Assembly (NCBI GenBank): GCA_963770375.1
Contig: CAVYPM010000008.1
Location: forward strand, 190,156 to 254,155
Direction of reading: 5' to 3'
DNA: 64,000 bases
From: DASVBE01 sp963770375
Lineage (GTDB): Bacteria; Actinomycetota; Actinomycetes; Streptosporangiales; Streptosporangiaceae
In this document: one piece after another, positions 17,425 to 26,699 of the stretch
Layout: each line of letters opens with the position of its first letter
How positions within the stretch are numbered: position 1 is the stretch's first letter
Made by a program: the position numbers and the translations under genes
The notes under the pieces: generated by a model
The model's input: only the letters and a program-made list of their open reading frames with translations
What the model was told of the DNA's origin: nothing
Databases searched by the model: none

Positions 17425-19516
17425 TCAGCCATGGACCGCCGCCTCGGCGGCGACCGCCAGCGGGACCTCGGCGCGCACCGTGCTGCCCGCGCCGGGACGG
17501 CTGTCGATCCGCAGCGTGCCGCCCGCGATCGACATCCGGTCGGCCAGGCTGGACAGCCCGAGCCCGCGGGCGGCGGCCGGGTCGAAGCCGCGCCCGTCGT
17601 CGCTGACCTCGACGGCCAGCCGCCCGTCCAGCCGGTACAGCGCCACCTGCACCCGGCCGGCCGCGGCGTGCTTGACGGTGTTGGTCAGCGCCTCGGCGAC
17701 CACGAACCAGGCCGCCGACTCGGCGTGCCGCGGGAACCTGACCCCGCGCAACGCGGGCTCGGCCTCGATCACCACCTCGATCGGCAGCCGGGCGGCCTGC
17801 GCCTCGATCGCCTCCAGCAGCCCCTTGTCGGCCAGCACCGGCGGGTGGATCGCGTGCGCGAACTCGCGCAGGTGGCCGAGCAGGGCGGCCAGGTCGCGCT
17901 GCACGTCGGCCAGCGATTCGTCCGCCCGGCTGTCGCCGCGCCGCTGCCGCGCCATGGCCAGCGCCAGCTTGGCGGTCAGCGCCACGATGTCCTGCTGGAT
18001 ACCGTCGTGCAGGTCCCGCTGGATCCGCTGGCGTTCGGTGTCCTGGGCGGCCTGCATGCGGGCCCGGGACGCGGTCAGCTGCGCGGCCTGGGTCCTGATC
18101 ACCTCGAGCCGGGCGCTCAGCTCGGCGGTCAGGTGCAGGTTGCGCACCGCGGTGGCGGCCTGCCCGGCCAGGCTGGCCAGCAGCCGCCGGTCCTCGTCCA
18201 GCAGCGGGCCGTCCCGGCGCGGGCCGCACTCGATCCGGCCGAGCACGGTCCCGGCCTGGGTCAGCGGCACCACCAGCTCCGGCTCGGCCGGCTCGGCCGC
18301 GCCGATCCCGGCCGCGCCGGCCGGCTCCAGCGAGCCGTTGGCCGCGACCAGGTCCAGCCGGACCCGGGCCCACTGCAGGCCCAGGCCGCGCTGGACGGCG
18401 GCGGCCAGCGCGGGCAGCAGGTCGGCCGGCCCGGGGGCGTCTTCGAGCATCGAGCCGAACCGGCTGAGAACGTCGTAGCCGTCCAGCCGGGCGCCGAGGA
18501 CCCACCGGTCGGCGGCCCGTTCCGCCCGGCGCCGGAGCGGCTGGAGGACCAGGGCGGCACCGACCGCGATCAGGACCGAGGGACCGGCCGGCAGGAAGAG
18601 GCTGGCCAGGAGGCCGGCGCTCGCGGCCCCGGCAGCGTAACCCAGAGAGATGACGAGCCAGAGGCCGCGGTGCACCATGGTGCGGCGGCCCACGCGGTCG
18701 ATGCCAAGGACCCCGTCGAAGCCCAGCGCGACCGTGAGCGACCCGATGAGGATCACCTCGGTCAGCCCGAAGAGCACGACGTACACGACGTTCTGCGCCA
18801 CGCCCGGCTCCGGTGACAGGGTCACCGCGGTCATGGTGAAGAAGCAGACTGCGGCGATCAGCGCACCGAGCAGCAGCCAGCGGATCCGGCGGCGGGCGTC
18901 CAGCACGGCCCGGCGGTAGCGCAGGTACAGCAGAAGCAGGCCGAGCAGTGGTCAGCACCGGCAGCCAGGTGTTCACCTCGGTGGCGGCCGGGTGCAGGGC
19001 GGCGGCGGCGGGCCAGTACAGCGGGCTGGCGATGCCGGCGTCGGTCCACGGGCCGAACGGTCCCGTCACTGCGAACGGCCCGGTGATCAGCAGGACCAGC
19101 GGGACAACCGCGAGGACCGCGGCGGACGTGCCGAGCACCCAGCGCTCGTAGCGCTTCTCCGTCCGCCCGGTCGGGAACAGGCCGATCATGCCCAGGCCGG
19201 CCAGGATGGCAGCGCCGCCGAGCCAGTTGCGGGCTAGCCAGAAGAACCAGTCGGCGTGCCCGCCCGCCACCGGCGGCGTGAGGATGTCGTCGCCAGCGGA
19301 CTCGGCCATGAAGAACGCGCCGGCCGCGAGCAGCCACAGCCAGGCGCGGCGGCCGGGCTGGCGCCAGGCCCCGATGACCCCGGCGGCCCAGAACGGGCCG
19401 GGCCCGACCAGCATCCAGCCGGCCCCGGACGGGTCGCCGCGGGCCAGGTCCACGGAAACCGTGGCGACCAGCGCGACCGCTCCGACGGCCGTGAGTCCGG
19501 CCCAGACCGCTCGCAT
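17425..19516 (-). pseudogene. NarL-partner sensor histidine kinase (HisKA_3), frameshifted once
   Basis: ATG 19516, with GAGG directly before it, opens an N-terminal half with about six membrane helices (VWAGLTAVGAVALVATVS, WFFWLARNWLGGAAILAG). At about 18950 one extra base separates it from the second half, which begins LGLLLLYLRYRRAVLDARRR in the restored frame. Then come two more helices, a GAF-like region, the HisKA_3 histidine motif ERQRIQRDLHDGIQQDIVAL, the N-box AEALTNTVKHAAAG and the ATP lid DDGRGFDP. It ends VHG just before the response regulator, its evident partner. The 3' frame alone, from 18906, still contains the complete dimerisation and ATPase domains. Confidence 0.8.
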
Positions 19517-19810
19517 CACCTCAGTGTGCGGCCGGAGGGCAGTGTCAGCGGTAGGAGGGCAGCCGCAGTAGCGGGTGGCGGTCAGCCTCACCCCGGCCCG
19601 GTGGCCTGCACCGTGGGCCGGCGGTATCTGGCGGCCTAGCGTCCCCCCTGAACGGCACGAGCCGTTCGCTAAGGCGGGCTTGCGACAAGGGGGCAAGGCT
19701 GACGATGAGCGAGAACCAGGCGGTGGCCGCGGGCACGGGGACTCCCGCGGGACAATCCGGAACCGGGCTAGCCAGCGGCACCGACTAGCAGCACCGGGCG
19801 CCGCCCGGCG

Positions 19811-20182
19811 ATGCTGGTCTTCCACTGGGCGCTGGCCGCCTTCCTGCTGCTCCTCGCGGTGCAGATCTTCCTGGCCGGGCTGGGCGCCTTCCGCACCGAG
19901 GCGGTGGGTGCGGACAGCGCGTTCGCCCCGCACCGGGCGTTCGGGTTCGCCCTGGGCGGGGTGGCGCTGGTGATCCTGGTGCTGGCGCTGGTGGCCAGGG
20001 CGGGCCGGGCGGCCGTTGCCGGGGCCGCGGCCATGGTGGTGCTGACGGACTTCGCGCAGAGCCTGCTGGCCGGGCTGGCCGACGACCACGCGCTGTTCGG
20101 CGGGCTGCACGCGTTCGACGGGCTGGCCATCATCGGCATCGCCGCCTGGCTGTGGGCCAGGTCGCGGCCGCGCGGGCGGTAG
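19811..20182 (+). CDS. Small four-helix membrane protein, DUF6220-like
   Basis: A 123-residue membrane protein with four hydrophobic helices (VFHWALAAFLLLLAVQIFLA, FALGGVALVILVLALVA, AGAAAMVVLTDFAQSLLA, LAIIGIAAWLWA) and conserved-looking histidines in helix 1 and in GGLHAFDGLA, a pattern compatible with DUF6220. ATG 19811 has no good ribosome site. By contrast, a 27-codon frame at 19705-19788 (MSENQAVAAGTG...) follows a strong AAGGGGGCAAGG site and ends just before it in another frame. The real N-terminus may therefore be that leader, joined by an indel near 19786. Function unknown. Confidence 0.6.
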   Translation: MLVFHWALAAFLLLLAVQIFLAGLGAFRTEAVGADSAFAPHRAFGFALGGVALVILVLALVARAGRAAVAGAAAMVVLTDFAQSLLAGLADDHALFGGLHAFDGLAIIGIAAWLWARSRPRGR

Positions 20183-20243
20183 GCGCCGTCGTGACCAGCC
20201 AGGCCGTGGTCCCGGGGGCGCTGGGTCCGCCGGGGGTGCCGGG

Positions 20244-22424
20244 GTGACCGACGGCGCGAAAGCGGCCAGGGTCCGGGCGGACCGGGCCACCGCGGTCGCC
20301 TGGCTCACGGTCTGCGCGGCCGGCGTGGCGTCCGCGGTGCTGACCGTGCTGGTCTGGGACAGGCTGGCCGGCCGGCGACGCCGTATCCAACCTGGCGGGC
20401 CGGTGGCGGCGGTGCTCTACGCCACACTCGGCGTGCTGATCGTGCGCAAGGCGGGCAACCTGACCGGCTGGTTCCTGCTCGCAGAAGGAGCCGGCCTGGT
20501 CGTCGTGTCGCTGGCCTCAGCCTGGGCCGTCTTCGGTCTTGACCACCCGGGGACGCTGCCGGCCCCGGCAGCGGCCGGTCTGCTGGCTGAGTGCAGCTTC
20601 GTCCCGACCGGCATGGGCCTGGCCGCGATCCTGCTGGTGTTCCCCACCGGTGCGCTGCCGTCGCGGCGCTGGCGGCCGGCCGCGGCGGCGATGGCTGCGG
20701 CGACCGCGCTGATGCTGGCCGCGTTCGTGGTCCGGCCGCGGCAGCTGCAGCTGCCCGCGCCCGGCGGGGTCTCGGTGCGGGTGCCGAACCCGGCGGGCCT
20801 GGCGGCGTTCCGGCACGGCCCCGTCGCGGCAGCCGGCTCGCTGAACGCGGCTGTCGCTGGTCTTCACCCTGGCCATCGTGGTCGCCGTCGCCTCGCTGGT
20901 GGTCCGCTACCGGGCCGGGCAGCGGAAGGTCAGGCAGCAGATCAAGTGGCTGGCGCTGACCGGGATGCTGGCCGGAGCCGGCCAGATCGTGGCGCAGCTC
21001 GGCATCGCCGCGGGCCGCGGCCGGCCTCCCCGGTCGTCGCCACCGGGTACGCGGTGGTGACCGTGATCGTCCTGCTAGGCGTCCCGGCCGCGGTCACGAT
21101 TGCGATCCTGTGGCACGGGCTGTACCAGATCGACGTGATCATCAGCCGGGCGGTGCAGTACGGGCTGCTGTCCGCGGTGCTGACCGGGGTCTACGTGGCG
21201 ATCGTGATCGGCATCGGCACGCTGGCGGGCTACAGCGGCGGGTCCGGGCTGTCGGTAGCCGCCGCGGTGGCGGTGGCCCTGCTGTTCCAGCCGGTCCGCC
21301 AGCGCGCCCAGCGGATCGCCAACCGGCTGGTCTACGGCGAGCGGGCCTCGCCCTATCAGGTCCTGGCCGACTTCGCCGAGGACATGGCCGGCCAGCTCGA
21401 CCCCGGCCTGGCCCTGGACCGGATGGCCGCGGTCCTGGCCGGGGCCACCGGCGCGGAGCGGGTCGGGGTGTGGGTCCGGGTTGGCGGCGAACTGCGCCCG
21501 CAGGTGACCTGGCCCCCGGAGGCCGCAGGCCCGGCGGCGCCGGTGCTGCTGCCCGCGGCCGGCGGGCCGGGCTCAGGCGGGCTGCCGGACCTGGGGCCCG
21601 CCAGCCGGGCGGTCGCGGTGCGGCACTCCGGCGAGCTGCTGGGAGCGCTGACCGTGCTCAAGCCCCGGAACGAGGCCGTCACCGCGGCCGAGGACAAGCT
21701 GCTGGCCCAGCTCGCTTCGCAGGCCGGGCTGGTGCTGCGCAACGCCCGGCTGACCGCCGAGCTGCGCGCCACGATCGACGACCTGCGGGCGTCCCGCAGA
21801 CGGCTGGTCCAGGCCCAGGACGCCGAGCGGCAGCGGATCGAGCGGAACCTGCACGACGGCGCCCAGCAGCAGCTCATCGCGCTGCGGATCCAGCTGGGCC
21901 TGCTGGACGCGGTGGCCGATGACCCGGCCGGGGTCCGGGAGGCCGCCGGGCAGCTGACGGCCGGGCTGAGCGCGGCGCTGGACGATCTGCGGGCGCTGGC
22001 CCGCGGCATCTACCCGCCGCTGCTGGCCGACCAGGGCCTGGCCGCTGCCGTGGCGGCCCAGGCCCGCCGCGCCGCGCTGCCGGTCCGGGTCGACGCCGAC
22101 GGCGTCGGCCGTTACCCGCGGGACAGCGAGGCCGCGGTGTACTTCTGCATCCTGGAGGCCCTCCAGAACACCGCCAAGTACGCCGGGGCGAGCACGGCCT
22201 CGGTGGCGCTGGCGGCGCCCGGTGGCCACCTGGAATTCACCGTCACCGACGACGGCACGGGCTTCGACGTGGCCACGGCGGCCCGGCACGGCACCGGGCT
22301 CCAGGGCATGACCGACCGCATCGCCGCCGTCGGCGGCACCCTGGCGATCGACTCCGCACCCGGCCAGGGCACCACCATCACCGGGCGGCTGCCAGCCGGC
22401 GAGCTGGCCACCGCCCGCGCCTGA
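20244..22424 (+). CDS. Sensor histidine kinase (HisKA_3), first of two tandem paralogues, with an out-of-frame internal stretch
   Basis: A 726-codon open frame from GTG 20244. Membrane helices fill the first half, then LYQIDVIISRAVQYGLLSAV and two more helices, a GAF-like domain (YGERASPYQVLADFAEDM), the HisKA_3 motif ERQRIERNLHDGAQQQLIAL, N-box EALQNTAKYAGAS and lid DDGTGFDV. Residues ~204-263 are arginine/glycine-rich nonsense. The same bases read one frame over give VAVASLVVRYRAGQRKVRQQ, matching the paralogue at 22490. So two compensating indels (about 20852 and 21022) leave the frame open but destroy about two membrane segments. No response regulator follows. Confidence 0.8.
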   Translation: MTDGAKAARVRADRATAVAWLTVCAAGVASAVLTVLVWDRLAGRRRRIQPGGPVAAVLYATLGVLIVRKAGNLTGWFLLAEGAGLVVVSLASAWAVFGLDHPGTLPAPAAAGLLAECSFVPTGMGLAAILLVFPTGALPSRRWRPAAAAMAAATALMLAAFVVRPRQLQLPAPGGVSVRVPNPAGLAAFRHGPVAAAGSLNAAVAGLHPGHRGRRRLAGGPLPGRAAEGQAADQVAGADRDAGRSRPDRGAARHRRGPRPASPVVATGYAVVTVIVLLGVPAAVTIAILWHGLYQIDVIISRAVQYGLLSAVLTGVYVAIVIGIGTLAGYSGGSGLSVAAAVAVALLFQPVRQRAQRIANRLVYGERASPYQVLADFAEDMAGQLDPGLALDRMAAVLAGATGAERVGVWVRVGGELRPQVTWPPEAAGPAAPVLLPAAGGPGSGGLPDLGPASRAVAVRHSGELLGALTVLKPRNEAVTAAEDKLLAQLASQAGLVLRNARLTAELRATIDDLRASRRRLVQAQDAERQRIERNLHDGAQQQLIALRIQLGLLDAVADDPAGVREAAGQLTAGLSAALDDLRALARGIYPPLLADQGLAAAVAAQARRAALPVRVDADGVGRYPRDSEAAVYFCILEALQNTAKYAGASTASVALAAPGGHLEFTVTDDGTGFDVATAARHGTGLQGMTDRIAAVGGTLAIDSAPGQGTTITGRLPAGELATARA

Positions 22425-22489
22425 CCGGCCAGACCAGGCACCAGCGCACCGGACGCAGCCAGCCCGGCCTTCGGTAAGGGGACACGAAG

Positions 22490-24712
22490 ATGAGCGAAAT
22501 CCAGACGGCGGTCGCGGGTGCGGATGCTGCCGCCCGGCGGGCTACCGCCGCCGTATGGCTGCTGATCCTCGCCGCCGGCCTGGCGTCGGTGGGCCTGACC
22601 ATCGCCGGCTGGGACGGCTACCGGGTGCACGACGCGTTCTGGAACCTGGCCATCATCCCGGCCGCGGTGCTGTACGCCTCGCTCGGCGTGCTGATCGTCC
22701 GCCGGGCCGGGGGGAACCCGACCGGCTGGCTGCTGCTCGGCGTCGGCCTGGCCCAGTCCGCCATGGCGCTGACCTCGGCCTGGGCGATACTCGGCCTCCG
22801 GCAGCCGGGGACGCTGCCGGATCCGCGGCTGGCGGCGGCGCTGGCGGAGTGGTGCTTCGTGCCGGTGCTGTGCGGGTCGGCGTTCCTGTTCCTGCTGTTC
22901 CCTGACGGGCGGCTGCCGTCCCGGCGGTGGCGGCCGTTCGCCGCGGTGAGCCTGGTCCTGACCGCGCTGGCGCTGATCGGCACGCTGGTGCACCCGCGGG
23001 TGCTGCACATGCCCGCGCCCGGCGGCGTCTCGCTGGCCGTGCTCAACCCGCTCGGTGTGCGGTCGCTGGGCCCGGTGCTGTCCGCCGTGCTGATCGGCAC
23101 GCTGGACGGCGCCTCCGCGGTGTTCGTGGTCATCCTGGGCGGGGCGCTGGCCGGGCTGGTGATCCGCTACCGGTCCGGCACCATCCAGACCCGGCAGCAG
23201 ATCAAGTGGATCGTGCTGATCGTGCTGGCCGGGCTGGTGCTCCAGGCGGTAGCCCTGCTGGCGCTGGCCGCCAACCACGGCCGCTCGTCGCTCGCCGTGT
23301 CCGTCGCCTACACGATCATGCCGGCGATCGCGCTGTTCGGCACCCCCGCGGTCATCACGCTGGCCATCCTCAAGCACGGGCTGTACCAGATCGACGTCAT
23401 CATCAGCCGCGCCGTGCAGTACGGGCTGCTGTCGGCCGTGCTGACGGGCGTGTACGTCGCGATCGTGATCGGGGTCGGGACGCTGGCCGGGTACAGCGGC
23501 GGCGGCTCGGGGCTGTCGGTGGCCGCGGCGGTGGCCGTGGCCCTGCTGTTCCAGCCGGTGCGGCAGCGGGCGCAGCGGGTGGCCAACCGGCTGGTCTACG
23601 GGGAGCGGGCCTCGCCGTACCAGGTGCTGGCCGACCTTGCCGAGGACATGGGCGGTCAGCTGGACGCCGGCCTGGTGCTCGACCGGATGGCGGCGGTGCT
23701 GGCCGGGGCCACTGGCGCGGTCCAGGTCGGGGTCTGGATCTGCGTGGGCGGTGAGCTGCGGCCGCGGGTGGTCTGGCCGCGGACGGCGGACGGCGGCGGA
23801 CCCGCCGCGCCGGTATCGCTGGCACCAGGCGGCGGGCCTGGTGCGGGGCCGGGCGGGCTGCCGGACCTGGGGCCGGTTAGCCGGGCCGTAGCGGTCCGGC
23901 ACTCCGGCGAGCTTCTCGGCGCACTGACCATCGTCAAGCCGCCCAGCGAGCCGGTGTCCGCGGCCGAGGACAAGCTGCTGGCCCAGCTCGCTTCGCAGGC
24001 CGGGCTGGTGCTGCGCAACGCCCGGCTGACCGCGGAGCTGCAGGCCACGATCGACGACCTGCGCGCCTCCCGGCGGCGGCTGGTCCAGGCCCAGGACGCC
24101 GAGCGGCAGCGGATCGAGCGCAACCTGCACGACGGCGCCCAGCAGCAGCTGGTCGCGCTGCGGATCCAGCTGAGCCTGCTCGATGCCGTCGCGGACGACC
24201 CGGCCGGGGTCCGCGAGACCGCCGGCCAGCTGCGGACCGGGCTGGCCGCGGCGCTGGACGACCTGCGGGCGCTGGCCCGCGGCATCTACCCGCCGCTGCT
24301 GGCCGACCAGGGACTCGGCGCCGCGCTGCGGGCGCAGGCGAGCCGGGCCGCGCTGCCGGTCACGGTGGCGGCCGACGACGTCGGCCGGTATCCGCGGGAG
24401 ACCGAGGCCGCGGTGTACTTCTGCATCCTCGAGGCGCTGCAGAACACCGCCAAGTACGCCGGGGCCAGCACGGCTTCGGTGGCGCTGGCGGCTTCCGGGG
24501 GTCAGCTGAAGTTCACCGTGACCGACGACGGCACCGGCTTCGACGTGGCCGCGGCGGGGGACGGTACCGGCCTGCAGGGCATGACCGACCGGCTCGCGGC
24601 GGTCGGCGGCACCGTGGCGATCGAGTCCGCACCCGGGCACGGCACCACAGTCAGCGGCTGCCTGCCCGCCGGCGAACGAGCCGGGGAGCGGGCCACGGCC
24701 CTCGTTCACTAG
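22490..24712 (+). CDS. Sensor histidine kinase (HisKA_3), second tandem paralogue
   Basis: An intact 740-residue kinase, ATG 22490, preceded by AAGGGGAC. Five to six N-terminal membrane helices with LYASLGVLIVRRAGGNPTGW, then QQIKWIVLIVLAGLVLQAVA, LYQIDVIISRAVQYGLLSAV, a further helix pair, GAF-like domain, phospho-acceptor histidine in RQRIERNLHDGAQQQLVALR, N-box EALQNTAKYAGAS and lid DDGTGFDVAA. It matches its upstream neighbour closely over the second half, including long identical base runs around the coiled-coil linker, so the pair arose by tandem duplication. The 65-base gap holds no promoter I can define. Its stop overlaps the convergent ATPase stop in CTAG. Confidence 0.85.
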   Translation: MSEIQTAVAGADAAARRATAAVWLLILAAGLASVGLTIAGWDGYRVHDAFWNLAIIPAAVLYASLGVLIVRRAGGNPTGWLLLGVGLAQSAMALTSAWAILGLRQPGTLPDPRLAAALAEWCFVPVLCGSAFLFLLFPDGRLPSRRWRPFAAVSLVLTALALIGTLVHPRVLHMPAPGGVSLAVLNPLGVRSLGPVLSAVLIGTLDGASAVFVVILGGALAGLVIRYRSGTIQTRQQIKWIVLIVLAGLVLQAVALLALAANHGRSSLAVSVAYTIMPAIALFGTPAVITLAILKHGLYQIDVIISRAVQYGLLSAVLTGVYVAIVIGVGTLAGYSGGGSGLSVAAAVAVALLFQPVRQRAQRVANRLVYGERASPYQVLADLAEDMGGQLDAGLVLDRMAAVLAGATGAVQVGVWICVGGELRPRVVWPRTADGGGPAAPVSLAPGGGPGAGPGGLPDLGPVSRAVAVRHSGELLGALTIVKPPSEPVSAAEDKLLAQLASQAGLVLRNARLTAELQATIDDLRASRRRLVQAQDAERQRIERNLHDGAQQQLVALRIQLSLLDAVADDPAGVRETAGQLRTGLAAALDDLRALARGIYPPLLADQGLGAALRAQASRAALPVTVAADDVGRYPRETEAAVYFCILEALQNTAKYAGASTASVALAASGGQLKFTVTDDGTGFDVAAAGDGTGLQGMTDRLAAVGGTVAIESAPGHGTTVSGCLPAGERAGERATALVH

Positions 24713-25155
24713 GCCGGGGTGTCGAGCTCGAACCAGACGGTGCGGCCGAGCGGACCGCCGTAGTGGCCCCAGTCGCGGGCCAGCGCGCGGACGATGGCCA
24801 GGCCGCGGCCGGACAGGCTGGCCTCGCTGGGCGGGCCGGGGGCGGGCGGGCTGGGCGCGCCGCCGTCGGTGACCGAGATCCTGGTGGTCGCCACGTGCTG
24901 GCAGACCACGACCTCGAACGTGCCGCCGCGGCCGGAGGCGGTGTGCTGGATGGCGTTGGCCGCTAGCTCAGTAGTGAGGAGGACGGCGTCCTCGGCCGGG
25001 CCCGGGCGGGCCAGGCAGCTGCGCACGAACCGCCGTACGAAGGTCAGCTGGCCGGTGTCCCCCGGGAACACCCGGCGCCAGCGACTCGACTGGTGACCGC
25101 TGCAGCTGAGCAGCGACAGCTGCTCCAGCGGCATAAGGTCTGTGCCAGCAGGCAT
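24709..25155 (-). CDS. RsbW-like ATP-binding protein (HATPase_c_2, anti-sigma/serine kinase type)
   Basis: About 148 residues from ATG 25155; upstream GTGs at 25158 and 25161 are alternatives and no strong ribosome site is visible, so leaderless translation is possible. The protein is a single GHKL ATPase domain: FRRFVRSC-type helix (FVRRFVRSCLARPG), N-box LLTTELAANAIQHTASG, the SVTDGGAPSPP lid strand and the G-box SGRGLAIVRALARDWG. Actinomycetes carry many such stand-alone proteins that act as anti-sigma factors or as regulators of sigma-B-like stress pathways. No sigma factor or STAS antagonist lies next to it. It converges on the tandem kinases. Confidence 0.85.
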   Translation of the reverse strand: MPAGTDLMPLEQLSLLSCSGHQSSRWRRVFPGDTGQLTFVRRFVRSCLARPGPAEDAVLLTTELAANAIQHTASGRGGTFEVVVCQHVATTRISVTDGGAPSPPAPGPPSEASLSGRGLAIVRALARDWGHYGGPLGRTVWFELDTPA

Positions 25156-25620
25156 CACCACCAGTGTGCAACTTTCCCGGCCGCAATTCCCGCACCTCAG
25201 CGGGCGTGTCCGGGACCGGTTCAGCGAACCTGCGAGCGGGTTTGACGGCGTTAGCCCCGGTCCGCACAGCCCGTCCGCACCACGGTTAGGCCGCGGTTAG
25301 CCGGCGCCCGCCCGGGCCGCCCGGTGCATTTTTCAGTGCAGTTTTCATTGCCGGGAACATTTAGCCGGGCGAACATTTCTGCCCGGACGGGCGCGACCCG
25401 GCCGGAAAGATCACCGGTGATCGCCGAGTGGGCCCGGTAAGGCTAGCGGAAAAGTACGGGCCAGCGGAATTCGCCGGCCCATACTCTTACTCTCCGGTAA
25501 CCCTGTCCGGGCCCACCGAACCGAATTCTGGTCCGGCCCACGGCCCTTTCTGTGACATAACGGAGAGTAACCGCTGGGCTTGACGGCCGGGCCGGGCGGC
25601 AGCGTGCTGACGCGGGCCGG
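25156..25620. other. 465-base non-coding region with an AT-richer core
   Basis: No convincing reading frame in either direction. The part around 25320-25400 is clearly richer in A/T than the surroundings and contains GGGAACATTT and GCGAACATTT 17 bases apart, followed by a strong inverted repeat (25487-25570). It is upstream of the RsbW-like gene and downstream of the cupin gene, so it probably holds the RsbW-like promoter and possibly a small RNA. Confidence 0.5.
25487..25570. repeat. 10-bp perfect inverted repeat TTACTCTCCG...CGGAGAGTAA
   Basis: Arms at 25487-25496 and 25561-25570 with a 64-base spacer. The left arm also reads TTACTCTCCGGTAA, a 4-6-4 dyad. Protein-binding site or RNA stem are both possible. 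Confidence 0.5.
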
Positions 25621-26097
25621 TCAGCGGGCGCTGACCAGGACCCCGGCCATCACGCAGGGCTCGGCCGAGCGGTTCTGCCAGTCGTGCGGTACGCCGGGCT
25701 GCTGCACGACCGAGTCGCCCGGGCCCAGGTCGACCTCGGTCTCGCCGATCACCAGCGTGACCCGGCCGCGCAGCACGGTCACGTAGTCCAGGGTGTCGGT
25801 GGCGTGCGCCTCCTGGAAGCCCTCGTGCTCGGCGGCGACCTCGCCGTCGGCCGGCCCGGCGGCCTCGTCGGTGCCGGGGGCGATCTCCACGATGCGGAAG
25901 CAGGCCCCGCCGGGCGGCGGCTCCAGCCCCCATTCCCGGGTGGACAGGTCATCGTGGGTGGCGGCGATCGGGGCCTGCCCGGACACCCACAGTTCGGTCG
26001 TGGTGTACCGGCCTGCGTGGATGACTACCGGTGGCTCGCCCTGGCGGAGCACCGCCGGGTTCCCGTCCGCGTCGTACCCAGTTACCACCCTGTTCAC
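25621..26097 (-). CDS. Cupin-domain protein
   Basis: A 158-residue protein, ATG 26097. A first ~60-residue beta segment (RQGEPPVVIHAGRYTTTELW) is followed by the cupin barrel: TDTLDYVTVLRGRVTLVIGE corresponds to motif 1 and GPGDSVVQQPGVPHDWQN to motif 2 with its histidine. The first motif has the H-x-D/Y replacement seen in many non-metal or unusual cupins (HATDTLDY). The annotation stops at the fold; substrate or ligand cannot be read. It is divergent from the VapB-like gene, 197 bases away, and stands alone on the minus strand. Confidence 0.8.
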   Translation of the reverse strand: MNRVVTGYDADGNPAVLRQGEPPVVIHAGRYTTTELWVSGQAPIAATHDDLSTREWGLEPPPGGACFRIVEIAPGTDEAAGPADGEVAAEHEGFQEAHATDTLDYVTVLRGRVTLVIGETEVDLGPGDSVVQQPGVPHDWQNRSAEPCVMAGVLVSAR

Positions 26098-26294
26098 GAG
26101 AACTCCCCTCCGTACCTGGTCAGCCCCCCGGAACGAGCCGCCGTCAAGATCACAGCCGGGCTTGAGCGCAGTGTAGTTCCGGCCCGGTGACAGGTGTTGC
26201 GGGGGTGGCAGGAGTGGTGGTCCGCGCGGGGCCCGGGCCAGGGTGCGCGATCGTCGCGCGCCAGCGGGGGAACGGGGTCCTCAACTAGACTGGA

Positions 26295-26591
26295 ATGGTG
26301 ATCTTTAAGCAGATCGGGGACGGGCGGCCCTATCCCGATCATGCCCGCACTTCCCGGGAATGGGCTGAGATCCCGCCCCGTCCCATTCGCCTCGATCAGC
26401 TCATCACCACCAAGAATGCGCTTGATTTGCAGCAGCTGCTGGCCGAGGACTCGACGTTCTACGGCGACCTGTTCCCGCACGTCGTCCGGTGGCGCGGTGA
26501 GCTGTACCTGGAGGACGGCGTTCACCGGGCCCTGCGAGCCGCCCTGCACCAGCGGCTCGTGCTGCACGCCCGGGTCCTCGAACTCGACTGA
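26295..26591 (+). CDS. Small conserved protein, VapB-type antitoxin-like annotation
   Basis: A 98-residue protein starting ATG 26295 (MVIFKQIGDGRPYPDHARTS). Its core LLAEDSTFYGDLFPHVVRWR and LYLEDGVHRALRAALHQRLV is widespread in actinomycetes, where homologues are usually labelled type II antitoxin VapB family (from memory of those annotations). No VapC/PIN toxin follows; the next gene downstream is a tRNA on the other strand. An antitoxin function is therefore weakly supported, and the invariant context suggests a housekeeping role. No ribosome site is obvious, so leaderless translation is likely. Confidence 0.7.
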   Translation: MVIFKQIGDGRPYPDHARTSREWAEIPPRPIRLDQLITTKNALDLQQLLAEDSTFYGDLFPHVVRWRGELYLEDGVHRALRAALHQRLVLHARVLELD

Positions 26592-26699
26592 GACCGGCGG
26601 CGCCGGCCGCGTCAGCCCGGCTGGGGACGATGCGGATGCAGGGCTTCGGCTCCGATCTGGACGAACCAGCGGTCGCCAACATGGGCAGCAGTTCAGTGG

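Noticed and set aside
16768..18816. 682-codon plus-strand frame over the kinase/regulator pair
   Set aside because: Shadow of the minus-strand kinase; no start site or recognisable fold.
20244..22424. Programmed frameshift in the first tandem kinase
   Set aside because: No slippery heptamer or stimulatory structure is apparent, and the two indels cancel each other, which fits sequence error or neutral change better.
22112..24709. 865-codon minus-strand frame opposite the tandem kinases
   Set aside because: No domain, biased composition, and both opposing kinase genes are well supported.
26295..26591. A working VapBC toxin-antitoxin module
   Set aside because: No PIN-domain toxin frame in the adjacent 1 kb on either strand.
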